In this document: positions 25,351 through 37,864 of the stretch, in pieces
How the letters are laid out: each line of letters opens with the position of its first letter
How positions within the stretch are numbered: position 1 is the stretch's first letter
Source of the DNA: Lichenostomus cassidix
Taxonomy: Eukaryota > Chordata > Aves > Passeriformes > Meliphagidae
Reading direction: 5' to 3'
DNA length: 64,000 bases
NCBI GenBank assembly: GCA_008360975.2
Contig: CM039181.1
Location: 2,960,380 to 3,024,379 of the forward strand
The notes under the pieces: model-generated
Database searches by the model: none
The model's input: the letters and a program-made list of their open reading frames with translations, nothing else
What the model was told of the DNA's origin: nothing
Made by a program: the position numbers and the translations under genes

Positions 25351-25924
25351 TTCGCTGCTAAGGATTAAGAACATCAGTCCTGACCTTCTCTCTCTATGTG
25401 GAAGGAATTCAAGTGGCCCTCAGGAAAATGAAAGCAGGATTTATTTTAAATGGACCTTTTATGGAAATGACTGTGGTTTCCAGCTCGTCAGATAGGCTCC
25501 ATCAATAAATAGCCTTATTCACCTTGCTGTGCCTTTGAAGCAGGTATTGTTCTGGAAGTGTTGTGGCATATAAATTTTGCTAGGCATACTTTCTAACTCT
25601 GCTGGTACTACTGTAGAATATTAGAAAAGGCAATTGTTCCCCAGAAAGGTCCATAAGCTGTGATTTATTAATGAAATGGCAGACCTGGGGGAAGAGGCAG
25701 AGGTCTCAGGAGTGCAGGGTGAAGTAAACAGCATGGCAGAACACACACAGGGAGTGCTGGCAAAAACAACAGCAACATGCACACCAAGAGGAGATGCAAA
25801 TGCTTTCCTCCCCTTGATGGTATTGAACGTTGTCAGCTGAGAAATTTAGTCTGAAAGTCACTGAAGAATATGTTGAGATGATATCCATACGTGTAATCCT
25901 CCAGATAAACGGCAACATGCTGCC

Positions 25925-25994
25925 AATTAAAGTGATCACAATATGGTGCAAAATAAAGCACGAATTAAAAGTGATCACAATATGGTGCAAAATG
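25925..25994. repeat. Tandem duplication of about 39 bp (gtgatcacaatatggtgcaa)
   Basis: The segment gtgatcacaatatggtgcaa occurs at 25932 and 25971 with matching flanks (aattaaa before, aaat after). The TGATCA core is palindromic. Confidence 0.9.
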
Positions 25995-27814
25995 CCTTGT
26001 CTTGGCTGAGAAGCACCATGCAGGGAGATGCAGAGAGGCAGCATCACCTCTTAAAATTAGACTTGAAATGAAAAAACAACCGACTGCAGCATGTGAAAGA
26101 TCAGGATAATACATATGTCAGTCACATGCACTGAATAAAACCTGAAAACCACCACAATTCCCTGTGCCATATGCAGCAACATCCCATGGAACAGCCAAGC
26201 ATGTTCTTGAGTAAAGTCAGAGTTCTCCCACTCTCAGCCCTCCACACCATGAAGTGGAATCCCATCCATCATGAGCTCTGTTCACACACATTCACAGCCA
26301 CAACCACGGGAAAAGCTGCATTTTAATCACTCTGCTAATTAGGCAGCGACCTAGAAATGCCATGCAGAGTGGCACTTCGAACATCTGAAGGGTCTTCCCT
26401 TCACGCTCACTGAATTATTGTGACATGTCAAAGAAATAACTGTTGTCCTGATGATAATGCCAAGGATTGTCTTCCCTCCAGTTCACCAGGTGTTCTCTGG
26501 ATCTCCCAGCAAGGAAAGGCAGTGCTATGGGCCTTTGGGCATCCCAGTGGTTATCTGAAATACCAGATTATTTTTCTGACTGTGAGGCTGGCATGCTTGG
26601 TACCCAGTGAGAGAATGCCTCACCCATTTCCTGGTACCTTTTTAATCCATCCAAAGTCCCTCTGCATCCATTCCTCAGAGCTGAGGCTGACTTTGAAAAT
26701 GAACAATAAATAAATCTCATCCTCTTTTTCCAACTATTAATATTTTTTCAACAGCATCCCCAGCACACTGCCTGAAGCCTGGGTGAGGAAGTTCCCTGCT
26801 GAGAGCTGAGCAGAAGCTGAGGATTCTGAGACGTGCCAGTGACTCCTGGTGCCTCACAACAGCTCCAGAGAGGCCAATTTGCAGGACATGCTGGGCAGCT
26901 GCATGGTGGAAAATCAAATCCCAAAAGGTTTCAGAGAGCTGCTTAATGATGGACTGCAGCTTTGCCATGTTAGTCACTGTGGAAAAATCACAGCCAGAGA
27001 GGTCCTTTCCTCCTGAGTGGGAGATGAGCTTGATGAGAAGAAAGGCTTCTCTCTCCAAACTGGAGAGCTGCTTTCTCCTTTTCTGCAGTTTTCAGCAATA
27101 AATGCCCACCTAATAACACATGTTCCAAGCAAAGCACCTATGGGTAGAAATCCTGCACTGTTTCTTCTCTTTCTGAGGTATAAGAATGTTCACAAAATGA
27201 AATAAAAGGAGAAAGCTTCATGCCTTAGATGTCCTTTATCAGCACCTCACATACACACCCAGCAGAGTTATTACCCTAATCACTAACGCCAACAACAAAT
27301 TAGCCCTGTTTCAAACTCAAAAACCAACAAAGGCAGAAATCCAATCCCTGCATTCCCTAATTACAGCCCACACAAAACATTCTGCAGCTCTCCTGTGCCT
27401 CTGTGCTGTGGATGCACACACATCACCTCTTGCCACCAAAAATCAGTTCAGTGCTCACTGGACCAGCGTGTTCATTGCTGCCAAGACAATTTCCAGCATT
27501 TCCACTCTCCGTGCTGCAGGAAGGGAAGGGATGGTGGCACTGAGAGTGAATGGGAGGTTTTGTTCTCTCTCACCCTTGCACACCCAAATTCACACAGAAA
27601 GCACACTGACTGCATGCTTGCTCACCCTGCAGTCAGTCCTTAGCTCTCTCTTCCAGGTTAGACCTTGCAATGAGAAAATAGAAAAATAAATGGCTGTGGA
27701 GGTTGCTCTGTTTGCTCCAAAAACAAAGCAGAACACCCTGCACTTTGTGAAATATGAGAAATCAACTGATGCATCTTGTGCTGCCTATAAGCTGCAAAAT
27801 AGTGAGAAATTGCT

Positions 27815-27862
27815 TGTCAGGGGCTGGACTGAAGGATGATCCTTGTGGGGAGCAATGCCCTA
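27815..27862 (+). mobile_element. Possible CR1 LINE 3' tail fragment
   Basis: The sequence gggctggactgaaggatgat followed by ccttgtgggg resembles the CR1 GGCTGGACTAGATGATCCTTGTGGG end. It is short and diverged, so this is tentative. Confidence 0.45.
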
Positions 27863-29377
27863 CAAAAATCCACTGCTGCTGCATTCGGGGAGATGATTTC
27901 CTAAACCCCTAATACAACTAACTGTGCCTGCAGTTCGTGTGCCCTGAACTTCCCTCTCCCTGATATAAAAGGGATTGTTTGAAGTCAAATGGCATAATTT
28001 ATTTCCAGGAAAAGTGCTGTTTCCTGTTTGCATTCCTTGATAGTTCATACTGCTCAGCCCAACACAATCATCTTCAGAGCATTGATGGCAGTGTCACCAT
28101 TGGGTGATTATGTGAGTTGTTAAAAATAAAATAGAAAACAGCTTCAGAAATGTAAAATTTCCTGAAAAGCAAAATATTTCAGCTACCTCTAATCATAAAT
28201 ATATAGATAAGCTCCACCCCTGGAGCATCTAGTAAGTAAATGCCCAAAGAGTAAAATTCATGTTTAATACTAACAGTGGTCAAGAGCCAAAGTGAACTTC
28301 TCACAAAAAAATTATGACTTTTAGTTTCAAATCAAACAGTGGTATTCATGAATGCAGACTGGATTGTTTTGCTTTTCATAGAAAAAAAAAAGTAATAAAA
28401 ATATGAAATTTTTTTTCAAGCAAACCAACATTATTAATCCTACACCTAGTTAAAATTCTGACAGCAGGAGAAGAAATAAAAAGCAAACAAAACTTCAAAG
28501 AACACAGAATAAAATTTTTCCGAAGTCTTCAGTACTGGGCTAATGAGAATTTTATCATTAACTTTCCTGAGAACAGGATTAGGTCTAATACAAACACTTC
28601 TGAATATCTCTAGCAGTGAGTAATGAAAGCAGGAGGAATATGAGATGATGTACAACCTGCAGGTAGAACTAGTGAATACCTAATAGGGTATTTTCCCATA
28701 TTTCCCACACAGCATCTGTCAATGTATTAACTAAATTAATGACTCTGCAGTCTCAAACTGTTTGGTTCATTTTCTGGCTCTTATCAGGAGCACAGGGAAG
28801 ACTGAAGGGTAGGCTGAAGATGTACATGACCTGCACATTTTAGCATAACAAGGTATTAAAAACCTGACACTTCCACTCTGTTTTTCAGCAATACATACAG
28901 TTAAGGAAGAGAAACTTTTGTACCCATTCCAGAGTGACCACCAGCACCTTTCCTAAAGAAGCTTCCACAACTCAGGAAAGAGGAACAGCTGGTAATTCCC
29001 TGTGATCCACAAAAAAACCCTTCCATGGAATGCAGATCTGATCTCTGACAAGGCTTGCAGAACCTCACTTTCATTTCTGCAGCACAATTAATGGTGCCTC
29101 TGAGAGGCTGGATTGGGAAGTGTAGCTTACCAACTCTATTATTTATGCTAAACAACCATTTCCAGATCATTTCCCATTTCCCACATTCCATTACTCCGCC
29201 GACCAAAAAAATAAATCTTCTCATCAAGATGTATCCAATGTTTAGGTTTCAGAAGCATAGCAAAAGCACAAATAGAGGAACTGATTTTATTTCCAAAAGG
29301 CTCTGCAGATGGCAGCTCCCAGTCCTGTTTGAAGTCAGTGACAAAAAGCCTAATGGCTATGGGAGAGGCAGAGATGC

Positions 29378-29460
29378 TGAACGACTTCAGTGGGTTTGGA
29401 TCATTAGCAGCAATTGAATGCAGGAGTCTGGGCCAAGCTCTGCCCTCAAATCAGACCCAT
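29378..29460. repeat. Possible ancient sauropsid interspersed repeat
   Basis: The segment acgacttcagtgggtttgga, with a following ggccaagctctgccctcaaatcagaccc stretch, resembles a GACTTCAATGGG...GGATCAGGCCC motif that recurs in reptile and bird genomes. I recognise the motif but cannot name the family with certainty. Confidence 0.35.
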
Positions 29461-29636
29461 TAGAGACTGAAACATTCAGCTAGAGAGACATTTTCATCAG
29501 CTGAGCTTGCCTGCATTAGTCATTACCGTGATGGTTTTTCACCCCAATCCAATGCACTCAGAGGAAAACGCGCTCACCAACCATTTCATCTGAAAATTAG
29601 GAAACAAAATTATTATTATTTTTTTTTTAATATTAC

Positions 29637-29826
29637 CTTGAATGCAGCAACGCAGTGCAGGCTGAGCAGTGCCATCACCAGCAGCAGGAGCACCGTGGCC
29701 AGGTTCCTGATATCCCAGATGGACTCCACCAGAGGGATGCTGCCCACCTGCCAGTCGTAGCACAGCGTGATGGGAGCCAGCAGGAGCCAGGCATTGAAGG
29801 CCAGAAGGTAGGAATAAGTTAAAAAC
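29637..29826 (-). CDS. TMTC1: TMTC1 exon with DUF1736 region and two hydrophobic helices (190 nt)
   Basis: The acceptor is ccattttcag and the donor gtaata on the minus strand. The first base completes Arg with the previous exon, and the exon ends in phase 0 after AFK. It contains [18 protein letters not shown] (a hydrophobic helix), then [20 protein letters not shown] (lumenal part of DUF1736), then [18 protein letters not shown] (a second hydrophobic helix). The CYDW and GSIPL stretches are strongly conserved in TMTC1. The donor is followed within a few bases by an A-rich stretch, a mild weakening of the site. A perfect 16-bp palindrome lies 68 bp upstream in the flanking intron. Confidence 0.97.
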
Positions 29827-32800
29827 CTGAAAATGGAAACAGGGATGGAATGCATGGAATGACTGCCAGCACGGGGAATATTTTCCTTTGGTATGTAGCA
29901 CGTGCTACACAGGAGGAGGAAACAAGAAAAATAACCAATATTGCACACACAGGCAGCACCACACCTCTCTGGCAATGAAGAGATGCTACCATAGGTGAGA
30001 AGCACTTTTACAGGTTATTTAAAGAAATTACATGTGATCAGCAATATTTACATGGTTTCTATGCACCAGCCTTTGGAAAACCAACAGATCTTCAACTGCC
30101 ATTTGAATGTTGGAGTTTTGAAGTGACTTTCTGCCAGCTTGAGCAATAAATGAATAACTAAGCAGGTACATACATATATATTGAACTTTTACACAGTTCA
30201 CTGCATCCCTGCTGCCATACAAAATATCCCTCTAGCCGGGTTTAACTGACAATTTAGAATTTCTTCTACGTGCACAACATGGAGCAATTAAAGTCAGACC
30301 CTTCTCTCTTTTCTCTCTGCAAACCAAGGCACAGGGAGAAATTAGAGAAGAAAGGAGGGACAGGGTGATTCTTGGCTGATCCCATGGCAGCTTATTAGGG
30401 CTGGGGCCAGACTGCATGAGATGGGATGGGGAAGTAGGGAGCCTTTCAAATCGTTGTAATCTTCAATAATTGTTATTCTCAATAGAGAGGAAATTAATGG
30501 GGAATGGGGATGGGGAGTGCTGCCCTCTGGGAAGCATGCAGGGCTTTGAAAGGACTGAAAAAGAACAGCATGTGTGCAACTGGGTTCAAGAAAACAAGAA
30601 AAAAAAAAAACAAATCAAACCAACATCCCTCTCTGCCCCAGGCTTTTGCTTCTTGGCATCTACTTGCCAAAAAAGTGCATCTAAAGTTGAAATACTTTTG
30701 CGTGCAAGAGACTGCAGATTATTCCAGCAATCTGAAGTGAACCAAGTAAAATTGCTACAGCCTTTGAAAAGACAAACCCTTCCTTGGCTTGCAGGGGAAA
30801 AATCCACATTGTACACAGCACTGAAAATGGCAAACACTCAAAAAAAAAGAAAAAAAATTCTATCCTATCCTGCATAGGATTTCTTCCATCAGAGCCTGCT
30901 TTGGCAGTTGTTATCACACCCAGTTGCCATGGTGCCTCTGCAGGTTTATTAAAATGGCAACAAAGGATGGCAGAAATGTCAAGGCATGTGGACAGAGGGT
31001 TGGCTCACTGACAGCTTTCAAACATGCCCCTGGGTGGTCAAAATGCAGCCCTTTACAACAGCACTTACAACATTTTATTTGTGGCAGAATGGAAAGACAC
31101 TGAAGCTAAGTGTGACTCCAGGCAGGAAGTTCCCAGATGTGTGTTGAGCCCTAAATTTCTGTGAAAACGTATTTAAATAACTACAAAGTTAGGCTATCAG
31201 TTTATTTTCTCATTCAAAAAAACATCTCCAGCAGCACAGTGACCCAAAAGCAAGGAGGCTTACTGAGCTGGAATGTTTCACTGTAAACAGTCACAGAGGC
31301 ACATTCTCATTTTCCCACAAATCTTTCTAAGCTCCCAATTCTGGAAGGTGGGATATTCTCATGTTTTTAAGGTTTTCAGCCATTTGTACACTTCTCTTCC
31401 ATCCCCCTCATTTTCCTCACATTCCCCCCTCTGAGGTAGTAAACAAAAGGGAAAGAGAGAAAATCCATCTTCTCTGAACAGAGGCAGCGATTAAAAAGCC
31501 AGTTCCTATTTAAGAAAACATCCCTCAAAACCACAACCTAATTCACTCAAACTATCCTTAAAATTTTGATTGCTCACCCTTTCTAAAGAAACAATTTGGG
31601 TTTTCTGGTCCATTGGGTTTTCTAGTCCCCAGCCCAATCTCTCCTGGCCCACATCACAGAGAAACAGCAACACAAAACCTGGTGGGACTTAATCACAGCA
31701 AGGCACTCGGTTGTGACATGAAGTGTGGCCTGACCCACCTCTGCTCAGCCACAACAAAACACACTTCTCCATCAGCCTCACCACATCAGCTCAGGAAAGG
31801 CTGCCAGCATTTATTTACAGCTACTCCCTTCAAAGCTGAACTGAGCTCTGTTCCTAGCTTTGCTGCTAAAACAAAAGCATGTCCATTTAGATGAATCTGA
31901 ATAATGTCCTGGCTTACAATATTGGTACTACAAGGGTGTGTATTGGACAGGATTTCCAGAAGCTCTGTTGGTTTGGGTGCTTTAGGAGAGCCCAGTTTTT
32001 GCAGGGAGGGTCCTTTCATGCCCTGGTAGATTAATATTTTTAATATTCATCACAATATCCATGGGAGTTTGTATGCAAACCACAACACACACCAGATAAT
32101 CCTCCCTGCCTTACTCAGATTGGGCTGCTGGGATGGAAGGGACAAGATGACATTTGGGATCTTTGCAAGCTGCAGCATTGCAGCTGAGAACAGATTGGCT
32201 GCTTTTGTGCATCTTCACTGATAAGGCAGGAGCTGATGGATCCTTACACAGCACAGGATAAACAAACTCAGCCTGCTGCCATAACAAATTGACTCAGATT
32301 AGCAATTTTGGAGGAATTCAGAGTAGCTACATCAGTGCTAATGCATTTCTGCTGGAAAGGCAGGACAAGCTGCTGTTGAGATGGGAAGACAACTTCAGGA
32401 CTCTCCCTGATCAGGAGAGGTTTGTAAATAAGTATTTATTTCCAAGTGCTTGAGAGGTTTCAGCCCACATTGGGTTTGAGCCATGGGGGCAACTTACTGC
32501 CAGAGGAGATGGACAGTTTCTCTGTGGTGTTAAACACATGATTTCCATGTTGGTATGGTGAAGACCCTTTATTGCAAAAATCCAGTATTTTTAAGCTGTT
32601 AGTTTGTTCTGAGTTTCCATCCTTGTGAGGCACAACAAATGTGCTAAATCAACACCACAGAGCAGACAGGAACAGCATCAGGTGTGACCAACCACAGCCC
32701 CACTGGGAGCACTGATTGCTTCTAATAATTATTTTACAATTATGGAACTTGTTTTTCCCCTCTAGTTCAGCTGAGTCATTCCCAGAATGCTTTTCTAGCT

Positions 32801-35800
32801 AGCCAAAGTAACAGAAGTGAGCAAGGATTTCACAAGGGCAGCAAGGCCCTCACTTTGCTAGGCCTCTCTGCTCCACAGCATTGCTCCATTCCACCAGGGC
32901 AAGAATTACCCTTTAAATCCTCCTTTCCAACAGCAGCCAAATATTTTAAAGCCTGTGACATCCTCGTTGAACACGAATGTGCCACCAGCAGGCACAGCAC
33001 CACCAGCCACGGAGCCCTGCCTAATTTTGGAGGCATTTTTAGGCCTTGAGCAGACTCTGATTCAAGCAGAAGTTTGGATTTGCTTTCAGCACTGCTAACC
33101 TGTCCTTGAGCATGATGGATGGCTGTACAAAATAAAGCACTAGAAACTATGGCTATTCTAGGTACTAGGAGCAGGAAAACAACAGGATGCTAATAATAGT
33201 TACTGGCAATTCAGTGCTGCTTTTTATTTATGGCTCTCAAAAGCAGATGATGTTCCTTCACATCTGTGTGGTTCTCGTGTTACAAGCCTAAGGAGAAAGC
33301 TGAATGCAGGAGAAAGTTTGGAAGGAACCTCTTACCAAAGCTGACACCTCAAGGAACTAATTTGCAAATTTTGAAAAGACTTGAAGATGCTGAAATCGTT
33401 CCAGGAGCTAATTACATTTCAGCAGCCTACCTGCAAATGGCAACAGGAGTATTTTCTTTTAATTAGTTGGCTGAGTGAATTACATTTTAAATTAATTATC
33501 TTCTCGGTATTGCTTCTGGTGTCTGCTGGAATTCCAAGGGAGAAAAATCCCTGCCTGTAACATCTCCCAGTCTCTCAGTTAATCCCATGAAAATCAGAGT
33601 ATTACTGGTGAGGTGACTGGAAGATTCTGCCTCTTAACTGGCAAACAGTTTTCCCCCCAGGCCAGGTAACAGCATTTGCATTGCAGCAAATTTTTTATTT
33701 GCAAATGGAGCACGAAAATCTAAATTTCAGTGGGCATCAAGTGCTTCTTTTCACTTCTCATCATCTCTGGCATGCTCAGAAAAACACAGTTCCCTCTGTA
33801 GGTAGCCAGTGTTGTCATGGCAATCCAGTTTGTTTAGTTCTACATTTTTTTGAGTTTAAATGTACTGTTGCATGCTTTGAGATAAATAAGGCATGACTCA
33901 CATCCAGAACTTGCTGCAGAAAACAACTGTCTGACCTGATTGCTTCTGCTGCAAAGATGCACCCAAAGAATACAACTCAAAGCCATAAACAAATTGACAG
34001 GAAAATACTTGAAGAAAATACAAAATAAATGTCTGTTACCCTTTGCTGTAAGAGACCAACGAGCTTGGAAAAGCCCTCATCTCAGCCCTGCCAAGCCCAG
34101 CAATCAGAGCATGAGGACTGGGAGACAAGCTAAAAAAAAATACAAGATTTATAGAAATTTAGGAGGCGTTTCCTTTCTTTTCCGGTTTTGGAGCAGTTTG
34201 AGCTTTCTCCCAGGGACTGAGATTAGAGATTTCTCTCCAAAACTGAGCAATCACAAAGCTCTGACCATGTCCCACCAAAGCTGATCCTATTTTTCCTAGG
34301 TTCTAGAAAGCAAAGGCAAAGCATTCTCCTGTTTGGGGAAAAAAAAATGACCTATCTAGAAGAGAGGCAATAAGTGCATTTAATTAGTGCTTGGGGAAGA
34401 GGGAAGGGGAGGTATGAAGCAGGTGGGGGTCTCAAAAAGAAGCAGGAATATAGTTTTTTGCCCTTTCAGAGGTCCCAGCCCCTGGTTCTGCCCTTCTGAC
34501 AAAACCTCCACACTGTGCTCAGGGAGGTTTCAGTTCACTGCGAGGGTAAGAAGAGCTTTTTTATCAGGGAAAAAGAGCTTCTCGTTTGTATTAACAGCTG
34601 AACTGATTTCAGCTCAAGGCTCTCTTCATCCTCTTACAAAGCCCTAAACCTGAGTGTGTTTGACAAGTCACTTCACAATAAAGTCCTCCTAGCACACATG
34701 TGGCTGCAATTATAACCAGGTATTTGAGAATGTTGTCTTGAAATTGTATATATTTGCACTTCCCCTGGGGAACTCCCAGTCCAGCCATCCCTTCCCACAC
34801 CAGTTTATTCTCCTGCTCTGTATACTGTCAGCCTAAACATTTGCTTTTCAGAGCCTCAGAAGAAAAAAAAATTCCCACTCTGGAGTTGTTCTCCCCTTTG
34901 TTAGAAGCGATCCCTGAGTGTTGGTATTCCAGCTAAGGCTGAACTCTGAGCACACATAGAAAACACTGCCAAACCAGGCAGAATTCACCACTCAGGCAGC
35001 AAGCCTGGCTGATTAAGAGCTGATACATCACAGGAGCCTATTTTAATGTTATTTCTAGCCTCAGATTTGTGAAAACTCCACACCAAAGTCTGCTACACTT
35101 GACTTTATTTCCTTGGCAGAGCTGGCTGGCACAGGGACCAATTTTCCCCTCATTTTCCCAGTACAGCTCCATGGTTTGCCTCTCAGTCGTTCATTCCCTT
35201 TGAAGTTACAACTGGGATGATTAAATGCGTCGCCCAGAAAACAGTCACAAATCTCTGTGAAAAGGATTATGTGCCAGATTTTATGTATAAGCACTTCTTC
35301 AGCTTTCTGCAGCCCTGAATTCCCATTTACCTGATGGAAACAGCAAAGGAACACGGAGAGCCAGCTTACAGCAGAGCAGTTCAACCACAGGACAATGTTA
35401 TCTCGAGGCAGCCCAAGTGGGAGTGCATTAACTATTTAAGGAAACACCACAAATAACCTGCTTCATGCCCAGAGTGATCAGCCACCAGAGAGCACAAGCC
35501 AAATGCCAGCGGAAATTAATATCACTCTACTCCCAAAGACATAGTTTTAAAAAAAAAAAAAAAAACAAAATACAGGTGAGATTTCCTCTGTTTCACACAG
35601 CTCAAGACATGCTGCCCAATGGATTTTCCCCTCCTCTTGCCCCAGTGTTGGTAACACAATCTGTTTACCCAGAGGCCTCCTACTCCTTTCCCCTCAAGGA
35701 TGGCAGAAGAAAGAGACATTGTGCAGAACGCCTGAAGCATGTCAGCCCTGCACTCAACACCCTCCTGCCTCTGTTCTGCATTTTTGCTGCACTGTTTGCA

Positions 35801-37760
35801 CAAAGCTGAATAACCCCCAAAACCTTTCCAACTGCATTCTGCCTCAAACTCTAACACAAGCAAGAGTGTTTGGGATTGGATTTTCTATCTCAAATATTGC
35901 TTAGCCACAGCAATTTTTGAGATCAAAGCCTGTGTTCTTTAAGGTAAAGCCACTGGGGACAGAATGTCCTTCCTGCAGCTCGACAGCCTGGATGGACAGG
36001 CTTAGGAATTGCAGAATTCCCAACTCCTTCATTGCTGCCTCCACTGAGAAAGGGAATGATGGACACATCTCATCTTCTCAGATCACCTTTGCCAAGCAGC
36101 ACAGTGAAATCCATGGAAATGTGGCTCTCATTAATGTCACTAAGCTTTGAGGTATTTGGGAATATCACTTGTAATTTTAACAATAGTAATTCAGTGAGCA
36201 TGCCAAACAGAGAACTGTTTTTAAAGACTGCAAAACTGTCATTATTTCAGCCTGTTTAGCTTTTCAATTGTTCAATAAATCATTATCTGTCTGCTTTAAT
36301 TTATACATTTGTGTTGTCCAAGACTGGAGACAGTTACACAGAACACAGTCATGTTCTAAGGCCAGGCTGAGCCACATCAAAGGTCTGTGATGCAGTGACC
36401 AAAAGTCAATGCCAAGCAAAGCACAGAAGATGATAATTTTTTCCCCCAATTCCTAGCTGGGGAGTTGGAATTTCTGAGCTGGATGTGGTTTCTGCATATT
36501 TAGTAGCTTGGATTTCTTGATACACCCTAAATTCTCCGTGCTCCTCTCCTCCACACAGTCCTGATGCACAGACCTCTCCACCCCCAGCCTTGTAATTCAC
36601 ATTATAACCACTCTGAGGGCTGACAAATCTGACCCCATGAGTCACTACTTCTGCAAATCTTTAATTTACACCTGCCTCTAATGTTGGCTCAGATAAACCC
36701 TGCAGAAGTTCCAGTGCTCTGCTGGGTTCATCCTGTGTCACCTGAGACCCCAGCTCCACATCAAACTCCACAGATTTCCAAACTGCTGTTATTCTTTTTT
36801 ATTCCAGTATTATCAGCCTTCCTTCTAGTCCCACAGAGCTCAGCTGGCCAAGTCTTACAATAATTTTCAACTCTGTTGAGACAAGCACAAAAACCACATT
36901 TCCAGCTCAATTAAAGACAACTCCATGAAAACAGAAACTCCCATTTGTGACCTAAATTACCCTCAGAGTTACAAAACAACTTGCCCACTGCCTGAGACTA
37001 AACCTTGCTTCAACCACAGTTGACACTGAGACCTGCTAAAAGGATGGGTTTCCTGAATGGAAGATAAAAGCTTTGGGTAAATTGGCTAAAATGAGGATTA
37101 AGATCAAACTCAGCAGAAGTGGAGGAACTGGGATAATTAAAGGGTTTTAGAATCCCTTCAGAAGAGTAAGACTGATTTTTTACTGGAATGGATTTCCTTA
37201 ATTAGGTTTGGAGCAGGGAGGTGTTGCTGGACTGCAGGTGAAGCTGGAGCTGCTGCTGGGGCCAAGGGAGGATCTCAGCCAGCAATATTCTGATTTGTTT
37301 TTCCTAAGGCTGTTAATAGAATCCACAGCGCCAGTGGTAAAAATAGCCTCTGTTTCATACACCAAAAATTACTTAGCTTTTAGGTTTAAAAAACCCTCCC
37401 CTGTCATTTCAAGAGGCAAAGAGACAAACACACAAAAAAAATAATAACATGTGCAGCACAGAAGAGGTAACTGAAGTCAGGCAAGGATCTTTTTTGGGCT
37501 TTGCATAAAAATAAGCACACATTTTTCAGTGAGAAAGCACCTGAAATAATAATAAAATGATAAATAAATCTACAGCACCTGCAGTGTGCTTTGGGGTTCC
37601 AATAATTCTGGTTGTATTCTATCCTAGACAGAGCAATGCGGAGAAGCAATTAAAACAACAAAAGTTTTTCTTCAATTATCATCTGCAAAGCATTTTAGCA
37701 GGGAAATGTCACATGAAGACCACACTTTTGAAAACTTTTGTCTGGCTGCTGTCATCATAC
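29827..37760 (-). other. TMTC1: TMTC1 intron of 7,934 bp
   Basis: The intron lies between exons 29637-29826 and 37761-37864. It has a palindrome with a CACGTG core at 29894-29909, A-rich tracts (about 30599-30610, 30841-30857 and 35550-35565) and otherwise plain AT-rich sequence. I see no further exon, RNA gene or clear transposon in it. Confidence 0.85.
29894..29909. other. Perfect 16-bp palindrome with CACGTG E-box
   Basis: The sequence tgtagcacgtgctaca equals its own reverse complement. Its centre is CACGTG, the canonical binding site for bHLH factors of the MYC, USF or CLOCK type. It lies 68 bp from the TMTC1 exon at 29637-29826, in the acceptor-side intron. Regulatory use is only a possibility. 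Confidence 0.6.
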
Positions 37761-37864
37761 CTTGTCAGCAAGTAGGGTGAGAAAGAGGCTGGGTTGTCCT
37801 GCTCTGAGAACATGGGCATGGAACCTCCCATGATCCAGAGGCGGAAATACAACACGAGGATCAC
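37761..37864 (-). CDS. TMTC1: TMTC1 exon with membrane helix and start of DUF1736 region (104 nt)
   Basis: The acceptor is ctctgcag and the donor gtatga on the minus strand. The exon starts at phase 0 and ends with two bases (AG) that join G of the next exon to give Arg. It encodes VILVLYFRLWIMGG, which completes a hydrophobic helix, followed by SMPMFSEQDNPASFSPY and then LLT. The P.F...DNPA motif is the hallmark of the TMTC-family DUF1736 region, a conserved lumenal segment between membrane helices. Nothing is broken. The upstream intron is only 434 bp and is mostly filled by a solo LTR that ends 72 bp from this exon. Confidence 0.96.

Larger units (their letters stand above)
20973..29636 (-). 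other. TMTC1: TMTC1 intron of 8,664 bp
   Basis: The intron lies between exons 20851-20972 and 29637-29826. The left end holds the extra copy of the splice acceptor. Other content is tandem duplications at 22034-22109 and 25925-25994, a possible CR1 tail near 27815, A-rich tracts (24018-24045 and 25322-25350), and a possible ancient interspersed motif at 29378-29460. No exon-like conserved coding segment is seen apart from an unrecognised 113-codon minus-strand open frame at 26717-27058. Confidence 0.85.
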
